Shown: positions 48,781-61,130, counted from the stretch's first letter. The stretch is DNA of 64,000 nucleotides from Dillenia suffruticosa (GCA_033439265.1 JAVTVX010000001.1:16634608-16698607), one strand, 5' to 3'. Numbers and translations: made by a program. Notes: a model not told the origin generated them from the sequence alone.

Positions 48781-50661
48781 ATCCGAGTCCCCCTCCCACT
48801 TTGAGTTCGTTAGTTTGGGGACTTGATCGTGTTGTAGAAGAAGCTATAGTTTGGAATAAAAGCCATTCGTGGTACAATGCAAACTGTATTGATGGAGGGG
48901 TTTCTTCTTTACCTTCATTATGCTTTTCTGCTGCACCTGTTATTTGCATGAGGGATTGGAGTTTTGTTACTTAATCGTGATAAAGTTTTTTAACCGGCAT
49001 TTTATATTGTCATTCTTATCAACTTTGGTCTGCCTTAGTCTGCAAAATGTTGTTCCAATGGTCATAAGCTGCTCGAGCTGGTAGATTTTAAGCACTATTT
49101 GTGGAGTTTAAATGTCCGCTTTTTCTCTATTGCCGTGTTGTAATTGTGATTGGGTTGCTAGAGAGATTTTGCCTCCCAATTTGTGATTGTTTCTTATAAA
49201 ATTTCATAAAAGGATAAACTTCAAATAATAATTTACATTATTTTGTTTTATGTTTTGTTTTGTTTTATTTTTTGTGGAGATTTTGGAGAATGTCTTTCAT
49301 GTGAGATTTTTTTTTTTAAATAATATTTGAGAATATCTTATTTTTCAAGCTAGAAAAGTGGTAATAAAAATATATATTTAATATAGATCTTCCTGTATTT
49401 ATTTCTTTTCTTTTATGAATAGGTATATCAAATTAGATGAAATTCATTTCTAATATAAGATTTTCTTATAAAATGGGTCATTGTATTTTATTTTGATTTT
49501 GACTGTTCGGAGTTTATTTTATGATATACTTATCATAATTTATTAGCATTCGTATATTTGTTTTGTATAATTTTCCTTGAACATCTCATTTGTTGCAAAG
49601 TGAGAGAACTTTCCAAACAATGGAATGTTTTGCAGAAGAACTTAATTCACTTCCAAACAATAGAAAAATGTTTTTCAAAAACATGAAAAGTAATTCCCCC
49701 CCCCCAAAAAAAAATCATTCTAACGAAATATTTTCATATTGGAATTTTTTCGCTAAAAATACCCTAACATAATCCATTTTTCTATTTTTCAACTCCATTT
49801 TTCTTCCTATTTGAAAAAGCAAGTTTTGCTTGATCAACTTGTTTGAAATTTGCTACATTTAAACAGAAATTACACTACCACACGAAAAGTCTAAAGCCAA
49901 ATCTACCATCTGCTTTATTTAATACTTTGCCGGGATCCTCTTTTATAATGATGTCTTTGCATCATCTTCAAGTTCAAAACTCCAAGAAGATTATTTGAGA
50001 AAATTAATATTACAAAAAAAAAAATGATTTTGCATTAGTTTTTCCTTCATATTAAGCAATCCAATAGTCAATAATATATTTCAAGCACCAAAGTGAAGTT
50101 TGACTTAATAGAAGATACCATGCTTTAGCATATACCTTTATTAAATAATTTTAGTTAGTAAACAAGTTTTAAACGATCAATAACCTAGTGATGCTTGATT
50201 TTTCACTTCATCAACCATATCAGGTTTTAGTCACCCGTATCATTCTGTAAGGAACCCCCCTCCCCCAAAAAGAAAAGTTCCAAGAGAAAGTAATCTAAGA
50301 AAATTATTTTTTGTTGTATTTAATAAAAACTTCTTGTGTACATGTGTTAAAAGATCACAAACTTGGTAGAAAGATAGCCAGAACAACTTACGACTAATAG
50401 ACATAGGAAATACTATTTCTAATGCCATTAAATCATTTCCTTCTGAATTTATTCTTCTTCTGGGCCTCCAAAATGTCACCATTATTGATTTTTTTTTTAT
50501 TAAATTAATGAATGATTCAGTCTTTTGGACTTGGACAATTATTGCACCAATTGGAATTTGCTGTCCCTTTCGTAAGGGCCAAATCCCAAAAAAACCAAGA
50601 ATTTAAAAATCATATACTAGACATCTAACTTGTAAAAGCAACGTAAATCCAAATTTGTGCA
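48781..50661. other. Intergenic AT-rich sequence
   Basis: Between the MDH relic's stop codon and the MYB stop codon. The first few hundred bases would be the former MDH 3' UTR. The rest is AT-rich with homopolymers, including adjacent C and A runs near 49690-49710. A minus-strand AATAAA (50496-50501) lies about 160 bp past the MYB stop and is a plausible polyadenylation signal. No gene or recognisable element was seen. Confidence 0.6.
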
Positions 50662-51959
50662 TCAGAATTCCGGCACTTCTGGTAATTCCCCAGCTCTAAT
50701 GAACATATTGTACCAAAATTCCAAGCATTCATTCGTTTCGTCTCCATTTTCTGCTGCAGCAATCGAATAAATTGGAATTTGAGTCTGCATTTCAGATTTC
50801 AATGAATTCCCAGATGCGAAAGGATTTGACCAGAACATTTCATCAATTTCTGGGGTTGATTCTGATGAGTGCAAGTGATCATCTTTGATACTTTGGTAAT
50901 TATTTGCGTCACAACTAAGGTTGGAGGACTCTGTGAAGGTTGAAAATTCACTAGAGGAATCCTCATGCCCTGAATAAATAAGGTTTTGAGAATTCATGTC
51001 TTTGGAATTGGATTGCCAGGTTGTTGTTGCTTTGGAATCAGAAATGGGAATTTTTCTAGAGTCGTGCCTTTTGGTGTCCAAAAAAATGGTCTGGTTAAGC
51101 TTTTTCTTCAAGTGGGTGTGCCAGACATTTTTTATCTCATTGTCTGTCCGTCCGGGCAATCGTGCTGCAATCGCCGACCATCTGAAAAATATATATAATA
51201 CAAATAAATTAAAAATTATTTTTCACATCTTGGTTTCCCGAAATACTAAATTTTATATTAACGTGAACTTCTAAAATTTCTCATATGATAACTTTTATTA
51301 ATATGAACTACTAAATTTATTTCACCAAAAAAAAAAAAGCACTACTAAATTTATATTGCAGACCATCACTCTTCTTGGAAAGAGAAGTTTAATATAAAAA
51401 AAAAAAAAGAGAAATTATAGAATTATTACCTATTTCCGAGTACTTGATGTAACTTGATGATGGCCTCTTCTTCTTCTCTACTGAAGTTTCCCCTCTTAAT
51501 ATCCGGACGTAAGTAGTTTACCCATCGCAGTCTGCAGCTCTTCCCACATCTTAGCAGTCCTGCAAGACGAATTTCTAACCAAATGTTAGAATTTATGTAC
51601 AAAGTTTTGAGGCGCTTTCAGAACTTATTGTATATCTATAGACTATACTCCTAACTAATCATACCAGGTTCTTTCAGAACTTATTAGTTACGTAGCGCCA
51701 ACAGAAAATGCCCAGCTATTTACTTTAGAGATTTGAGAAAAAAAGAAAAATAAAATTGTCTTCAAGGCCTAGACCAACAAGGGGGCAAAAAAGAAAAAGG
51801 CCAAATGAGGATGCTTGTAGTTTTACCGGCTTGTTTTGGTAGAGCACGCCAATTGCCATGGCCATTTTGTTGAATGTAAGAAACTAAAATCTGATCTTCT
51901 TCAGGGCTCCATGGCCCTTTCTTCAGTCCCATCTTTTCACAACAAGGAGCTCTCCCCAT
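50662..51959 (-). CDS. R2R3-MYB transcription factor, subgroup 2 (MYB13/14/15-like)
   Basis: Three exons: 51827-51959 (133 bp), 51430-51559 (130 bp) and 50662-51181 (520 bp). Introns are 267 and 248 bp with GT/AG ends, and exons 1 and 2 have the standard R2R3-MYB sizes. They encode 260 residues starting [18 protein letters not shown]2 has Trp 17, 37 and 57; R3 has Phe70, Trp89 and Trp108, so both helix-turn-helix repeats are complete. The bHLH-binding signature of R3 is absent. EIDEMFW at about 199-205 resembles the subgroup-2 C-terminal motif. Family members are nuclear activators or repressors of phenylpropanoid, stilbene and lignin genes and of cold or defence responses; the exact orthologue cannot be fixed. 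No lesion seen. Confidence 0.93.
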
Positions 51960-52072
51960 TTTTCTTTCCCTTTATTTTCTTTCTTCAGCTTGTTGTGCAC
52001 TCTCTTTATTTTTACAAGCCCTTTCTCCCTCAGTCTCTCTCTTTCATATGTAATCTCAACATTTTCCATGGC

Positions 52073-52080
52073 CTATATAA
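52073..52080 (-). promoter_or_regulatory. Probable TATA box of the MYB gene
   Basis: TTATATAG on the minus strand about 115 bp upstream of the MYB ATG, which would give an 80-90 base leader. Confidence 0.4.
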
Positions 52081-52194
52081 GCATACCAATATGCAGAAGT
52101 ATTCCACAAACCAACAGGTGCACGCCGTTGAATAGTTCAACAACAGAATCCCAAATTCATAATCAGAAAGTTATGCGCTTCTTGGAAAAACTTA

Positions 52195-52219
52195 CCTCTC
52201 TCTCTCTCTCTCTCTCTCT
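52195..52219 (+). repeat. (CT)n microsatellite
   Basis: About twelve CT repeats some 240 bp upstream of the MYB start. Confidence 0.85.
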
Positions 52220-52799
52220 TAAATAGCTTTTAATTAATTAATAAGACATAGTGCGAGCTAGGAGACACCTTACAATGTAAAGAAAAATAAAAAAGAGACT
52301 AACGAAGAGGTATAAAAAAGAAACACTTGTTCTTATTTGTGTATACCTAGCCTACTTGTTGGATTTCTCTTTGGAATATCACTCATGACCTGCTTCTTGC
52401 CCTTTTCTTTTGTTTGAAATTAGTGGTGGAGGTGTCCGTGATGATCTGATTTTGGACAAAGTAAAAAAGAACCACGTCAGAAATTCCTAAAGTTTTCGGA
52501 GTCGGGAAATACTAAATCAAAACGTGGCAGTTAGTGAATATTTCAAAGAGAGGACAGCGGGTCTGAAACATCAAACGCAGCGTCACTGTCACTTACTAAC
52601 TCTAGACACAGATAGTTGACTAACTTTAAAAAATATTTGACTTCTACACCGGAGCTATTCAAGGAAACCCAAACAAGAGTAAATAGAAAAGAGGTCTCAA
52701 CTTCACCAGTTTTGCACTTGGTTTATGCCTTTCATATGAGGTTAAACTACAACTTATGTATGATCTAATGGTAATTCAACACATCCTTGAGAACATTTT

Positions 52800-52985
52800 T
52801 GTAGTGATCCGATCCCTAACCCATCAAATTATCATCTATTTTGTCCACAAGCATCACGGTTTTGTCCCTATAGTGATGTTAAACCCCACGGGGAGCAGCT
52901 TCCCAATGAGGCCACCCCTCCTGGAATTATTTCCACTTGAACATGCTTAACTATAGAGTTCCCAACGTGATGGTGTAAAATTCAA
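52800..52985 (-). repeat. 5S rRNA-derived relic, probably a Cassandra-type TRIM LTR remnant
   Basis: 52894-52976 aligns to the complement of about two-thirds of plant 5S rRNA. GGCCACCCCTCCT (52910-52922) matches the complement of the C box, and ACATGCTTAAC (52941-52951) with following AGAGTTC matches the complement of the A-box region. Divergence is too high for a functional 5S gene and the ends are missing. A 5S sequence embedded in unrelated flanks is characteristic of Cassandra retrotransposon LTRs, but LTR ends were not identified, so the outer limits are approximate. Confidence 0.55.
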
Positions 52986-53382
52986 ACGGAGTTGGTATAT
53001 CTATAATGCCGTGGGCATTTATATCGTAGTATTAATGGACATTATTGACTAAAATTATTATTTGAATGTCTAATATTATAGCCGGAAGATTTAAATTTAC
53101 TACATTATCATTGATATCAAATACTTATACCCATATGAATTGTAAAATTTTTCCACAACAAAATATAGATTCATATATAATACTTTTTGTATAATTTCTG
53201 AATTCAAAGTTTTCAAATGCCACAAACTGAATCCTTTCGTATATGCTCTTGATTGGAAAGGCAATGTACTATTTGGTTTTCTGCATGCTAATATAACCGT
53301 TTCTTCTTTTTCTTCTTCGGACTAATTAATTTTGAGAGAATTGAGGGGTTGAGGGCTTCAACTTCCAGGGATGATGCTTTGG
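52986..53382. other. Intergenic AT-rich sequence
   Basis: Lies between the 5S-derived relic and the left copia LTR. No gene or repeat recognised. Confidence 0.5.
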
Positions 53383-53894
53383 TGCTTCTAGAATTAATCG
53401 CATGCAACGAAAATATGAAAAATCACATAAATTAATTAAATCAGAATCTTTGGATAAATATCTCAACGCGTAAATTTCTAAAAAATCAACCGAGCCACAA
53501 ACTCTCTCTTACAGATTGCTCGTTTGGAATTATGATCATGAAACGAACCACCACTACTGATTCATGACGCCTCAACCCAAAGTTTGGTGAACCTAATGAC
53601 GGGAGAAAATTTTCTACTCGAAAATTTCTCAAACCCTCAATGTTTCCTCTCTAGAAAAGTGTGTGCTTACACAGAACTCTTTTTTCTCAAAGGTAAGTTT
53701 TTGTGTATATTATTTTTCTTCTTAAATTTTCTCAAATTAAAGAAGAAGATGCTTACACACATAGTATCATTGGGAGGGAGTTTGGGAGAAGCAGAGATAA
53801 TGAGTTAACCGCTCATTATCCCTCAAATTAAAATTTAATTCAATTTAACCTTTTTATATGGTAAAAAGCCCCTACGTGGACATTTTTTTACCAA
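53383..53894 (-). repeat. Copia 3' LTR (left copy)
   Basis: Its first 430 bp align to 62939-63370, sharing blocks around GCATGCAAC, AAGTTTGGTGAACC and TCATTGGGAGGGAGTTT. The inner edge is set by the adjacent polypurine tract: on the minus strand AAATGGGAGATA precedes TTGGTAAA at about 53894. Confidence 0.75.
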
Positions 53895-54787
53895 TATCTC
53901 CCATTTGTATATGAAAGTATTTTATATCTGTCACATGATCATAACTTATGTGATCTATCACATCACCCTACTGGACTTATATATAAGATTACGTGTCATG
54001 TGACCGGCAAAAATATATGCAAGCAAAGACTTCTCGATATACCTGTTAGAATGACCGAGAAGCCACCGTTAGTACCAAAAAGAATTCTTTGTACCCCAAA
54101 CTTAACACAGTTACATCCATCGAGTTACTTTCCAAAGTGATTCACAATCATTTGTTTGACTGTGTATTCACTAATATATTTGAATCTCAACATGAATTAA
54201 TATAATAGGTCGACCTGTAAATATAACACAATGATATAATATCAATTAGTTTTCTTTTTTCTAAACTTGAATCTATTGGTCTCAATTTAACTATTTTCCT
54301 AAATCTATCTCTTAAATCTCAATTTATCTTCCGGACCACAGGTAAATAGATTAAACTAGCAAACACTGAACCAAAATTTCTAAAAACAATCGAAAATAAT
54401 AAGGGCACAAGAGATCACACCAAGTAGATCTCGAGTTTCACACAGTAGGAGCGAGAATCATGATTATACTATCGTCTCAAATAATAGCTTCCACTATTTC
54501 ATGATCATCTTATCATACACGGTATGAAACACGTGCCACAGTGTTATTTTCTCATCTTTCAAAAGGGTATAAGTTAGATTTCTCTAACACTATAAGGTAT
54601 GAGACTCAGTCTATACATAAAACTTTACCCAGAGATCTCAAAAAGATCATATCAGAAACAATATCACTAAATATAGATGATATCTGAGATCTCAAACTTA
54701 GTTATTTACAAGCAAAATAAATGTGGGTATATCCATATCGGTTTTATCGTATATGAACTTATTCTGAACACATATCAAGGCGATTTA
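53895..54787. other. Copia 3' non-coding part
   Basis: AT-rich sequence between the polypurine tract and the nested LTR. No coding trace recognised. Confidence 0.5.
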
Positions 54788-55104
54788 TGTAACACTGAAA
54801 ATTCGGTGTTAGAAAATTTTATTTAAGTTATTGTAAACTGTAGAGAAGAATTTGAATTGTAATCAATTTTTTGTACATAGAACGTAACAATTGAAAATTT
54901 AGTGTTGAATTTTTTAATTTATTATTTCCTATAATTACCAAATGTTATACTTTTCAATTTGTTTTTATGAATAAATCATAAGGTATCAAATAGATTGGTG
55001 GTGTAATGACTTTTTGAAAATCATGAAGTCATGGGTTCAAACCTCCTTGGAGATAAAGGACGAGGGATTTTCTTCCATTTATAAATGACAAGAGGCCTTG
55101 TGTT

Positions 55105-55680
55105 CGGATGAGTCGACTTGTGAACATAGAGCTTGTGAGAGGTAAGAGGACTTGTAAAAAATTTGGGTTAGCTTGTGCAAGGGTGAGGCGCCTTGTGAGA
55201 GCAGGGGAGGCGTCTTGTGTGTATGCAGAGAAGGACTTCTGAGTCTTGGAGTTATTGAGTCGCTTTGCACGACATAATAAGGTGACCCAAGACTCAAGAA
55301 ATTCATTTTTGTTAAGTAAAGAAGTCATCAAGGTGACCTGAGGGGTTTGAGTCTCAAAATTCTTGAGTCTGCACATAAACAAGTCGCATTGTCTCAAAGA
55401 CAAGACGACTTGTGCTACTGGCCTTGGGTTGGTAAGGCGACTTGTCGCCACCACAAGCCGATCTACCATATTCAAGACTCAGAAAAGCATGTCTACAGTA
55501 AAAACAAGGCGACCTGTGGATATTTTAGGAAGGTAATTAGGTCATCTTGTGCTACTTTTGAGACGACTTGAGGGCTTGATAAAACAAAGAGTAAGCCAAC
55601 TTGTTGGACAATAAGGTGACTTAGCTTTGAAAACTTTAGACATATAAGATGACTTGTACTATTTGCAAGCCGACTCATGA
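55105..55680 (+). repeat. Field of degenerate AAGGCGACTTGTG motifs
   Basis: About 18 variants of a 12-13 base motif (consensus near AAGGCGACTTGTG), e.g. at about 55109, 55187, 55208, 55403, 55434, 55505 and 55648, with irregular spacing of roughly 15-50 bp. It lies upstream of the LTR hairpin, i.e. in the promoter part of the LTR. Confidence 0.6.
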
Positions 55681-56572
55681 ATGTGAAAATTGCGAAATGA
55701 CAAAAAGGAACAACCAAATGTAAGCAAACCTTAGAAATAAGAGGGACAAATCAAAGATTTCACACCCCACTATTAAAAAGGCTCGAAGAAGCCTTCCTTC
55801 TCATTTCTTCTCTCCTGAAGTCTCTGTCTTCTCTCTCGCTCGACTCTTCCTCTCGACTCTCATCTCTCTCTCGTCCACCTCTTTCAATCTCTCACAAAAT
55901 CAACTACATTTTCCTCAAATCCACTCCCTAAACCTGACAAACCTTTAAGCAAACATGTGAACGAAGACGATTTTGGGAGAAAAGAAAACTTAGGGTTTGC
56001 TTGAAGAAGAAAAAATCTAAAATTTGTGAAACCCAACATTCAAAGTTCAATCCAAGCATAAAATTGAGGTAATTTCTTCCTTCTAAATATGGTTTTAGTT
56101 TCATTACTCATAAATATGATTTTTATACTTGGATTTACAAAATTTGTAGAGAGAGAAAATTAGAATTTTGCATAAAATTGATTCGAACGAAAATTATAGA
56201 ATTCTTTTGAGGTAATCTTGTTCTCTCAACCTAGATCTATGTTTTCTAGCATGAATTTGGATCATTAAACTTGGCTTACGAGATTTGATTTGAGGATTTA
56301 AATCTAGAGTTTATAAATATTGAGATATTTGGAAATCGTGAATGGAAATGGTATGGATATTCAATTAGGGTGTGGTTGATGGAACTAGAACATAGATTCG
56401 TGAATTTTGGAAATTAGGGTTTGAATTATATTTGGGGAAAACTCATAAACCCTAATTATAGGCCTGATTTAACATTTAATTCATGTTTATTGGTTTAGGA
56501 AAATTCGATTGGAAATCAAGAAGGGGTCATTATAGTTTGATTGTGAATTGGGAGTGACTACTCTCCCAAGAG

Positions 56573-57389
56573 GTAAGTGGTTTCATGATTTTTCTTAAAT
56601 AAGAAAATGTTTTTATGGAATTTTCTAAATGAATTTCAAAACTTAGATTTAAATGTTTTAGCGTATGTGGAATATCTCAAAAATTGGATTTTGAATTGTT
56701 ATGCATCTTATATGCTTTGTGAACAAATGTGCTATGTGAATCTATTGATATTGAATCCATTAGTATGATGAATACTAATGAGAAATTTGTTGAAATTGTT
56801 GGCACATGAATTGGATTATGATTTTGTGAAGAAGGTGCATATGATTTGGTTTGGGGTGAGAGCCTGAACCTTTATTAAATGACTAGTCATTTCTCGCTAT
56901 GGAGCGACCAGACAGGGTGATGTAATGGGGTTGATAGACTGTGGGATGTAGCCAAACACGTGCAATACATTCATGGCCGGATATGATCTAGTGCCTACGG
57001 GCGTGGGATTGTTGGATGCACCTCCAATAAGGCTTACAGACAACGCCAAGGAAGGGGGTATTTTTAAAACGTGAAAATTATTAAAACTCTTGACGATTCC
57101 ACCCTAAATCATAGTAGACCTTTATTGGAAAAATTGATTGGGTCATCCCGTGTTTGAAAATGTGAAATATATGGATGCATATGAGATTAATTATGACCAT
57201 TGTGAATTATGATGATTTTGGAAACAATGGTTTGAAATTGTTCATTTATTGGATGAAATTGTGAATGATATGATGGTTTGGAACTATATATATTTGATAT
57301 ATCTACCACACAAATTTTATTTTTGTATAATTTGTATCTCACTCATTGAGTATATTATATATCCACCCCTCCTACTTTCATTTTTACAG
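56573..57389 (+). other. Inferred intron within the second solo LTR
   Basis: Donor AG/GTAAGTGG at 56573 and acceptor TTTTTACAG ending at 57389, matching in order and context the inferred intron of the first LTR. Confidence 0.35.
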
Positions 57390-57929
57390 AGGAAGCTTAG
57401 TAAAAACTTGTGAACGCTTGGAATGATTTGAAGAAGTTGTTTTGTTGGAATTCTTCGAATAGTAGTTTTCATTTGGAAATTGAGGTATTAGTGGATCCAA
57501 GTAGAGGCATAACATGCAATTATTTTTGAAAACTTATTTGCTACTATGTTTTTATCTATTTGAAATATGACTATGGTTTGTACATTTAAAAATGAGGACC
57601 ATTTTTCTTTATTTCCTTAAATTTTCTTTGAGAATTGTTTTGGAGAAATATTATATTGATCTCTTGAGTGGGGACTTGTTTATATTTTGTGAATTTGACT
57701 TGAATGGCTGGGTGGTCGATACATGCATGTTTTGAGCAAGGATGGACCGAGTGGTCTTTTGAATTTGCATATGAATGCATACTGATTTATTTTGATAGAC
57801 TGATCATTTTGAAAAATAGGTGGATATTAGAATGTCATGCGGTATCTCCTAACACGGAATGGGGTTCACACGTGTTCCGAGGTAACGCGGTAGTTGTCGC
57901 GTGCTTGACGGGCGAGTCCAGGCGTGACA

Positions 57930-58214
57930 ACTAATGTTCTAGCAGAGCTATTTTTAAAGTCTTTTACGACTAGAAACCATTTTATCCCTGCTTACTCAAA
58001 GTTGGAGGTGATCACTCATGTGAGAGAGTCGACAACACCTACCTAACATTTTTTTTATCATAACTCACTACAAAATATATGACAATAAATAAGTATAAAA
58101 AATAAACTTGTAACTGTATGATACACATATGTCATATATATAAATAAATATCAAAATTAGTACATAGTAAGAAATGTCAAAATACACTAAATCTAATAAT
58201 TTCATGTGTCACAA
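57930..58214. other. Copia sequence between nested LTR and RNase H
   Basis: AT-rich, probably the region 3' of the copia pol frame. No motif recognised. Confidence 0.45.
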
Positions 58215-58720
58215 AGGAATCTCTCACAATGGGTTTGTTGGCCATTGCGGCCTAATTATCATAATAAATCATCACCGGCCTCCCACATCTACCATAACTC
58301 CTAAGTTATTTAGAAATTTTTAGAGTCAAACACTCTTCTGAACTGTTAACTGAGCATGCCACAAACTCAATATCTATCATAAATAGAGATACACAAATTT
58401 GCTTCTAACTTCTCCAAGATATAACACCATTATTGAGAAAGATAACAAATCTTGATGTCGATTTGCATTCATTCAGATTGTCACCCCTAGTCGGCGTTTG
58501 AATACCTGGTGAAACGTAAATCACCTCCTCCTTAACACAACAAAAGGTTCACAGTTCCCTTGAGATATCTTAGAATCCTTTTCAGTATTCTCCAGTGATC
58601 TCTTCTGGGATTTAATTGATACCTACTCACCAGATCAACTTCAAAACAAATGTCTAGTCGTATACACCTCATCACATATACTAGATTGCCCATTGCACTA
58701 GCATAAGGGATTCTAGTCAT
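58215..58720 (-). pseudogene. Copia RNase H relic
   Basis: The minus strand reads PYASAMGNLVYVMRCIRLDI at the 5' end (from about 58710), then HWRILKRILRYLKGT, SKSTS-F, NNGVISW, FVACS and a decayed YYDN-AAMA. These are the ordered landmarks of copia RNase H. Frameshifts and stops interrupt it after about 60 codons. Confidence 0.85.
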
Positions 58721-58899
58721 TTTCGTTATTTGTTCTTGAATTTTATGGTATATGTCAAGATTCAGGTCTTATCTTCAATGATAAGAGTATTTATTAGATT
58801 GCAATCATTCATCTCGAAAATGCTCAACAATCTTCTTGACGTAGGACTCTTGTTAAAGAGTCAATATGCTTCTCAAACGATCACTCTAGATCCTAATTC

Positions 58900-59900
58900 T
58901 TAGAATGAGCTAAACCTCACTAGTCCTTTATATCAAAACTCAATGATAATCATATTTTAATGGTCATCAGATACTCTCTATTGTTCCTACTCAATAGAAT
59001 GTCACTTACATATAAGAACACGATCGCAAAAAAGTCATCGTAACGTATCATCATTATAAAACCCATAAGATATTATTTTCTCGTGAAATCTCAGGTACCA
59101 CTGCCTAGATGATTGTTTAAGCTCGTATATCGACTTCTGAAGTCAATGGACCTTATCATCATGACCTACTAAAACGAACCCAGAGGGTTACTCGATATAG
59201 ATCTTTTCATCTAAACTTCTATTATGGAAAACGGTTCTTTACGTCTATTTAGTATAACTCCAAATCCATATTCATGACAATCGTTAAAAGTAAACAGATT
59301 GAGATAAATTGGACTACAAATCCCTGGTAGTCCACGCCCTTAGTTTAAGTATAACCCTTGATTACCAAAGGAAACTTATATTTCTCTACCAATCTGTCAG
59401 CCTTCCTCTCAACCTCGAGAACTTACTCATTCCATATAGTTCTTCTACCCTTAGACAAATCAACTAGATTTCAGCCTCCGATAATTCTCATCAACTCATT
59501 CTCTTTATCTATGGCCTTTAACAAATGCTCCTTCGCAGAATCCTCGAGAGCCTTCAAGGCTATTTTAGATTTCTCATCATCCTCAAGATTACAATGAGAG
59601 TTTCACCCTCAATAGGGAAGCGACATTTAAGTATGCGATCTCCATTCTCCTACAAGGAGAGAGAATCTCTTCATCTCTAGATAGATCGCTCCCACTAGGA
59701 CCAAAATTCATAATAGATTATTGTATCTCGCCGCTGGGCTCACCTGGGTGACTAAGCTCATCCATCTCATAAAAGGTAAAGTTGATTAATTTCACCTCCT
59801 TTAGGGAAATCATTTTTAAAAAATGTGGTATCACAAAACTCAATCTCAATTATAGTGTTGTCCATATGCTCACCTAAGAACACATATCTCCTGAAGTATT
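58900..59900 (-). pseudogene. Copia reverse transcriptase relic
   Basis: On the minus strand near 59090-59150 it encodes QKSIYELKQSSRQWYLRF, the copia RT signature. The catalytic box near 59001-59012 reads YVSD instead of the usual YVDD, so one catalytic aspartate is lost. Stops interrupt the frame. The 5' part (59300-59900) is poorly conserved. Confidence 0.8.
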
Positions 59901-60190
59901 CTGAGTATCTTATAAAGATACATTTCTTTTCTCACGGGTCTAACTTGCAGTGTGAATGCAAAAAATCGTGATCATATATGGCACAACCCTATGACCTTAA
60001 GTGGCTAAGGTGAGACTGTCTCCTTGTCCAAAACTCATATGGGGTACTAACTGTGGACTTTAATGAGACATGGTTGAACACGTAGGTTACAGTCAATAAA
60101 ACATCTCACCAATGGGAGATGGACAAATTGATCTGTACCATCATAGACCTCACCATGTTCAACAAAGTCCTAGTCTTTCTTTAAAGTACT

Positions 60191-60700
60191 CTATTTTGCT
60201 GAGAAGTAGTATAGATAGTTAGTTATTTCATAATACCCTTTCTCGAAACAGGGTTCTTTGAATAGTTCCGACAAATACTTGCACCCCCGATCAGTTTTGA
60301 GAGTCTTTACTCTCAAGTCTAACCGATTCTCAACCTCACTAATAAACCTCTTAAAGTATTCCAATGCCTCAGACTTGTATGTGGTCAGATAAATGTAATC
60401 GAAACGTGTGCAATCGTCTATAAATGTAATAGAGTACACAGCTCCATTTCAAGCTCTGATACTCATAGGGCCTTAGATATCAGAGTGGACCAATTGCAAT
60501 GGAAACCCAACTCTCATGCGTTGCCAAATGTTTTCTTGTAGCTTTGTTGGCTAGACAAAACTCATATACGAGCATCTCGAACCAAGTTAGCGGGTCCAAC
60601 AAATAAATCACTGCTAACTGGTTCATCATCTCTTGCCCTATGTGTCTAAGTCTCTTATACCATACATTTACATTATCATCTACGCAATCAAATATAAAGG
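60191..60700 (-). pseudogene. Copia integrase relic
   Basis: The minus strand from about 60664 gives WYKRLRHIGQEMM (degenerate His-His zinc-finger region), then LQLVHSDI and GPMSIRA around a stop, then FITFIDDCTRFDYIYL, KSEALEYFKRFISEVE and LKTDRGCKYLS, matching the copia integrase core with its first two acidic positions. The C-terminal third is missing or unrecognisable. Confidence 0.87.
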
Positions 60701-61130
60701 CAATAGGATAATAACAAGAATACTATTGAAAGAAACAGCATCCAGTGTATACAATCAATTATATATAAAATCAAAACAGGTCAAAAAACGGTTATATAAA
60801 AACAGATGATTTTCTATATGACATAACATATTTTCGGTGATCTTAAACAAAATACTAAAATCAAGTTCTGTTAAATACCCAAAACATAAAGAACATCTTA
60901 TAGATACAGAGTATGGCTATTTTACAACTCCAACTTGCAAGTGTTATTCTCTCTGATGACGATAAATATTCCGCTTCTCATGTAAATCCTCATAACCTGA
61001 GGATTTACTCGATGGAAATCCGTGTACACACTCCTGTCTTGAGCTACGTAGTTTATGGTTTATGAGTTTACAATCCACAAAGGATAGAAAACAGTGACTT
61101 TACAAACCACGTAAAGAAGAAGGATATTTC

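Larger units (their letters stand above)
51960..52799. other. MYB upstream region
   Basis: Non-coding, pyrimidine-rich on the plus strand near the gene, then AT-rich. It holds the TATA-like box, a CT microsatellite (about 52195-52219), and an ACGT core in CCACGTCA near 52472 that could be a bZIP site. Nothing else recognisable. Confidence 0.5.
54788..57929 (+). mobile_element. Second gypsy-type solo LTR (3.14 kb) nested in the copia element
   Basis: Begins TGTAACACTG and ends GGCGTGACA. It shows the same ordered landmarks as the LTR at 44288-47144: hairpin 55778-55795 before a CT-rich tract, GGGAGTGACTACTCTCCC at 56550-56567 followed by GTAAGT, CTCACTCATTGAGTAT at 57338-57353 and an acceptor-like TTTTTACAG. 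No internal domain is present and no exact target duplication was found. The 5' third holds a degenerate GACTTGTG repeat field. Confidence 0.65.

Noticed and set aside
51836-52226. Plus-strand open frames over the MYB first exon and leader
   Set aside because: Antisense shadows of the MYB gene and of a CT-rich leader.
55029-55475. Minus-strand open frame of 148 codons in the second solo LTR
   Set aside because: It lies across the degenerate GACTTGTG field, has no domain and starts within repeat sequence; a chance frame.
54783-57934. Target-site duplication of the second gypsy-type LTR
   Set aside because: Flanking 5-mers ATTTA and ACTAA do not match; none claimed.
58532-58720. Independent small gene
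   Set aside because: It is the best-preserved piece of the copia RNase H region, colinear with integrase and RT relics.
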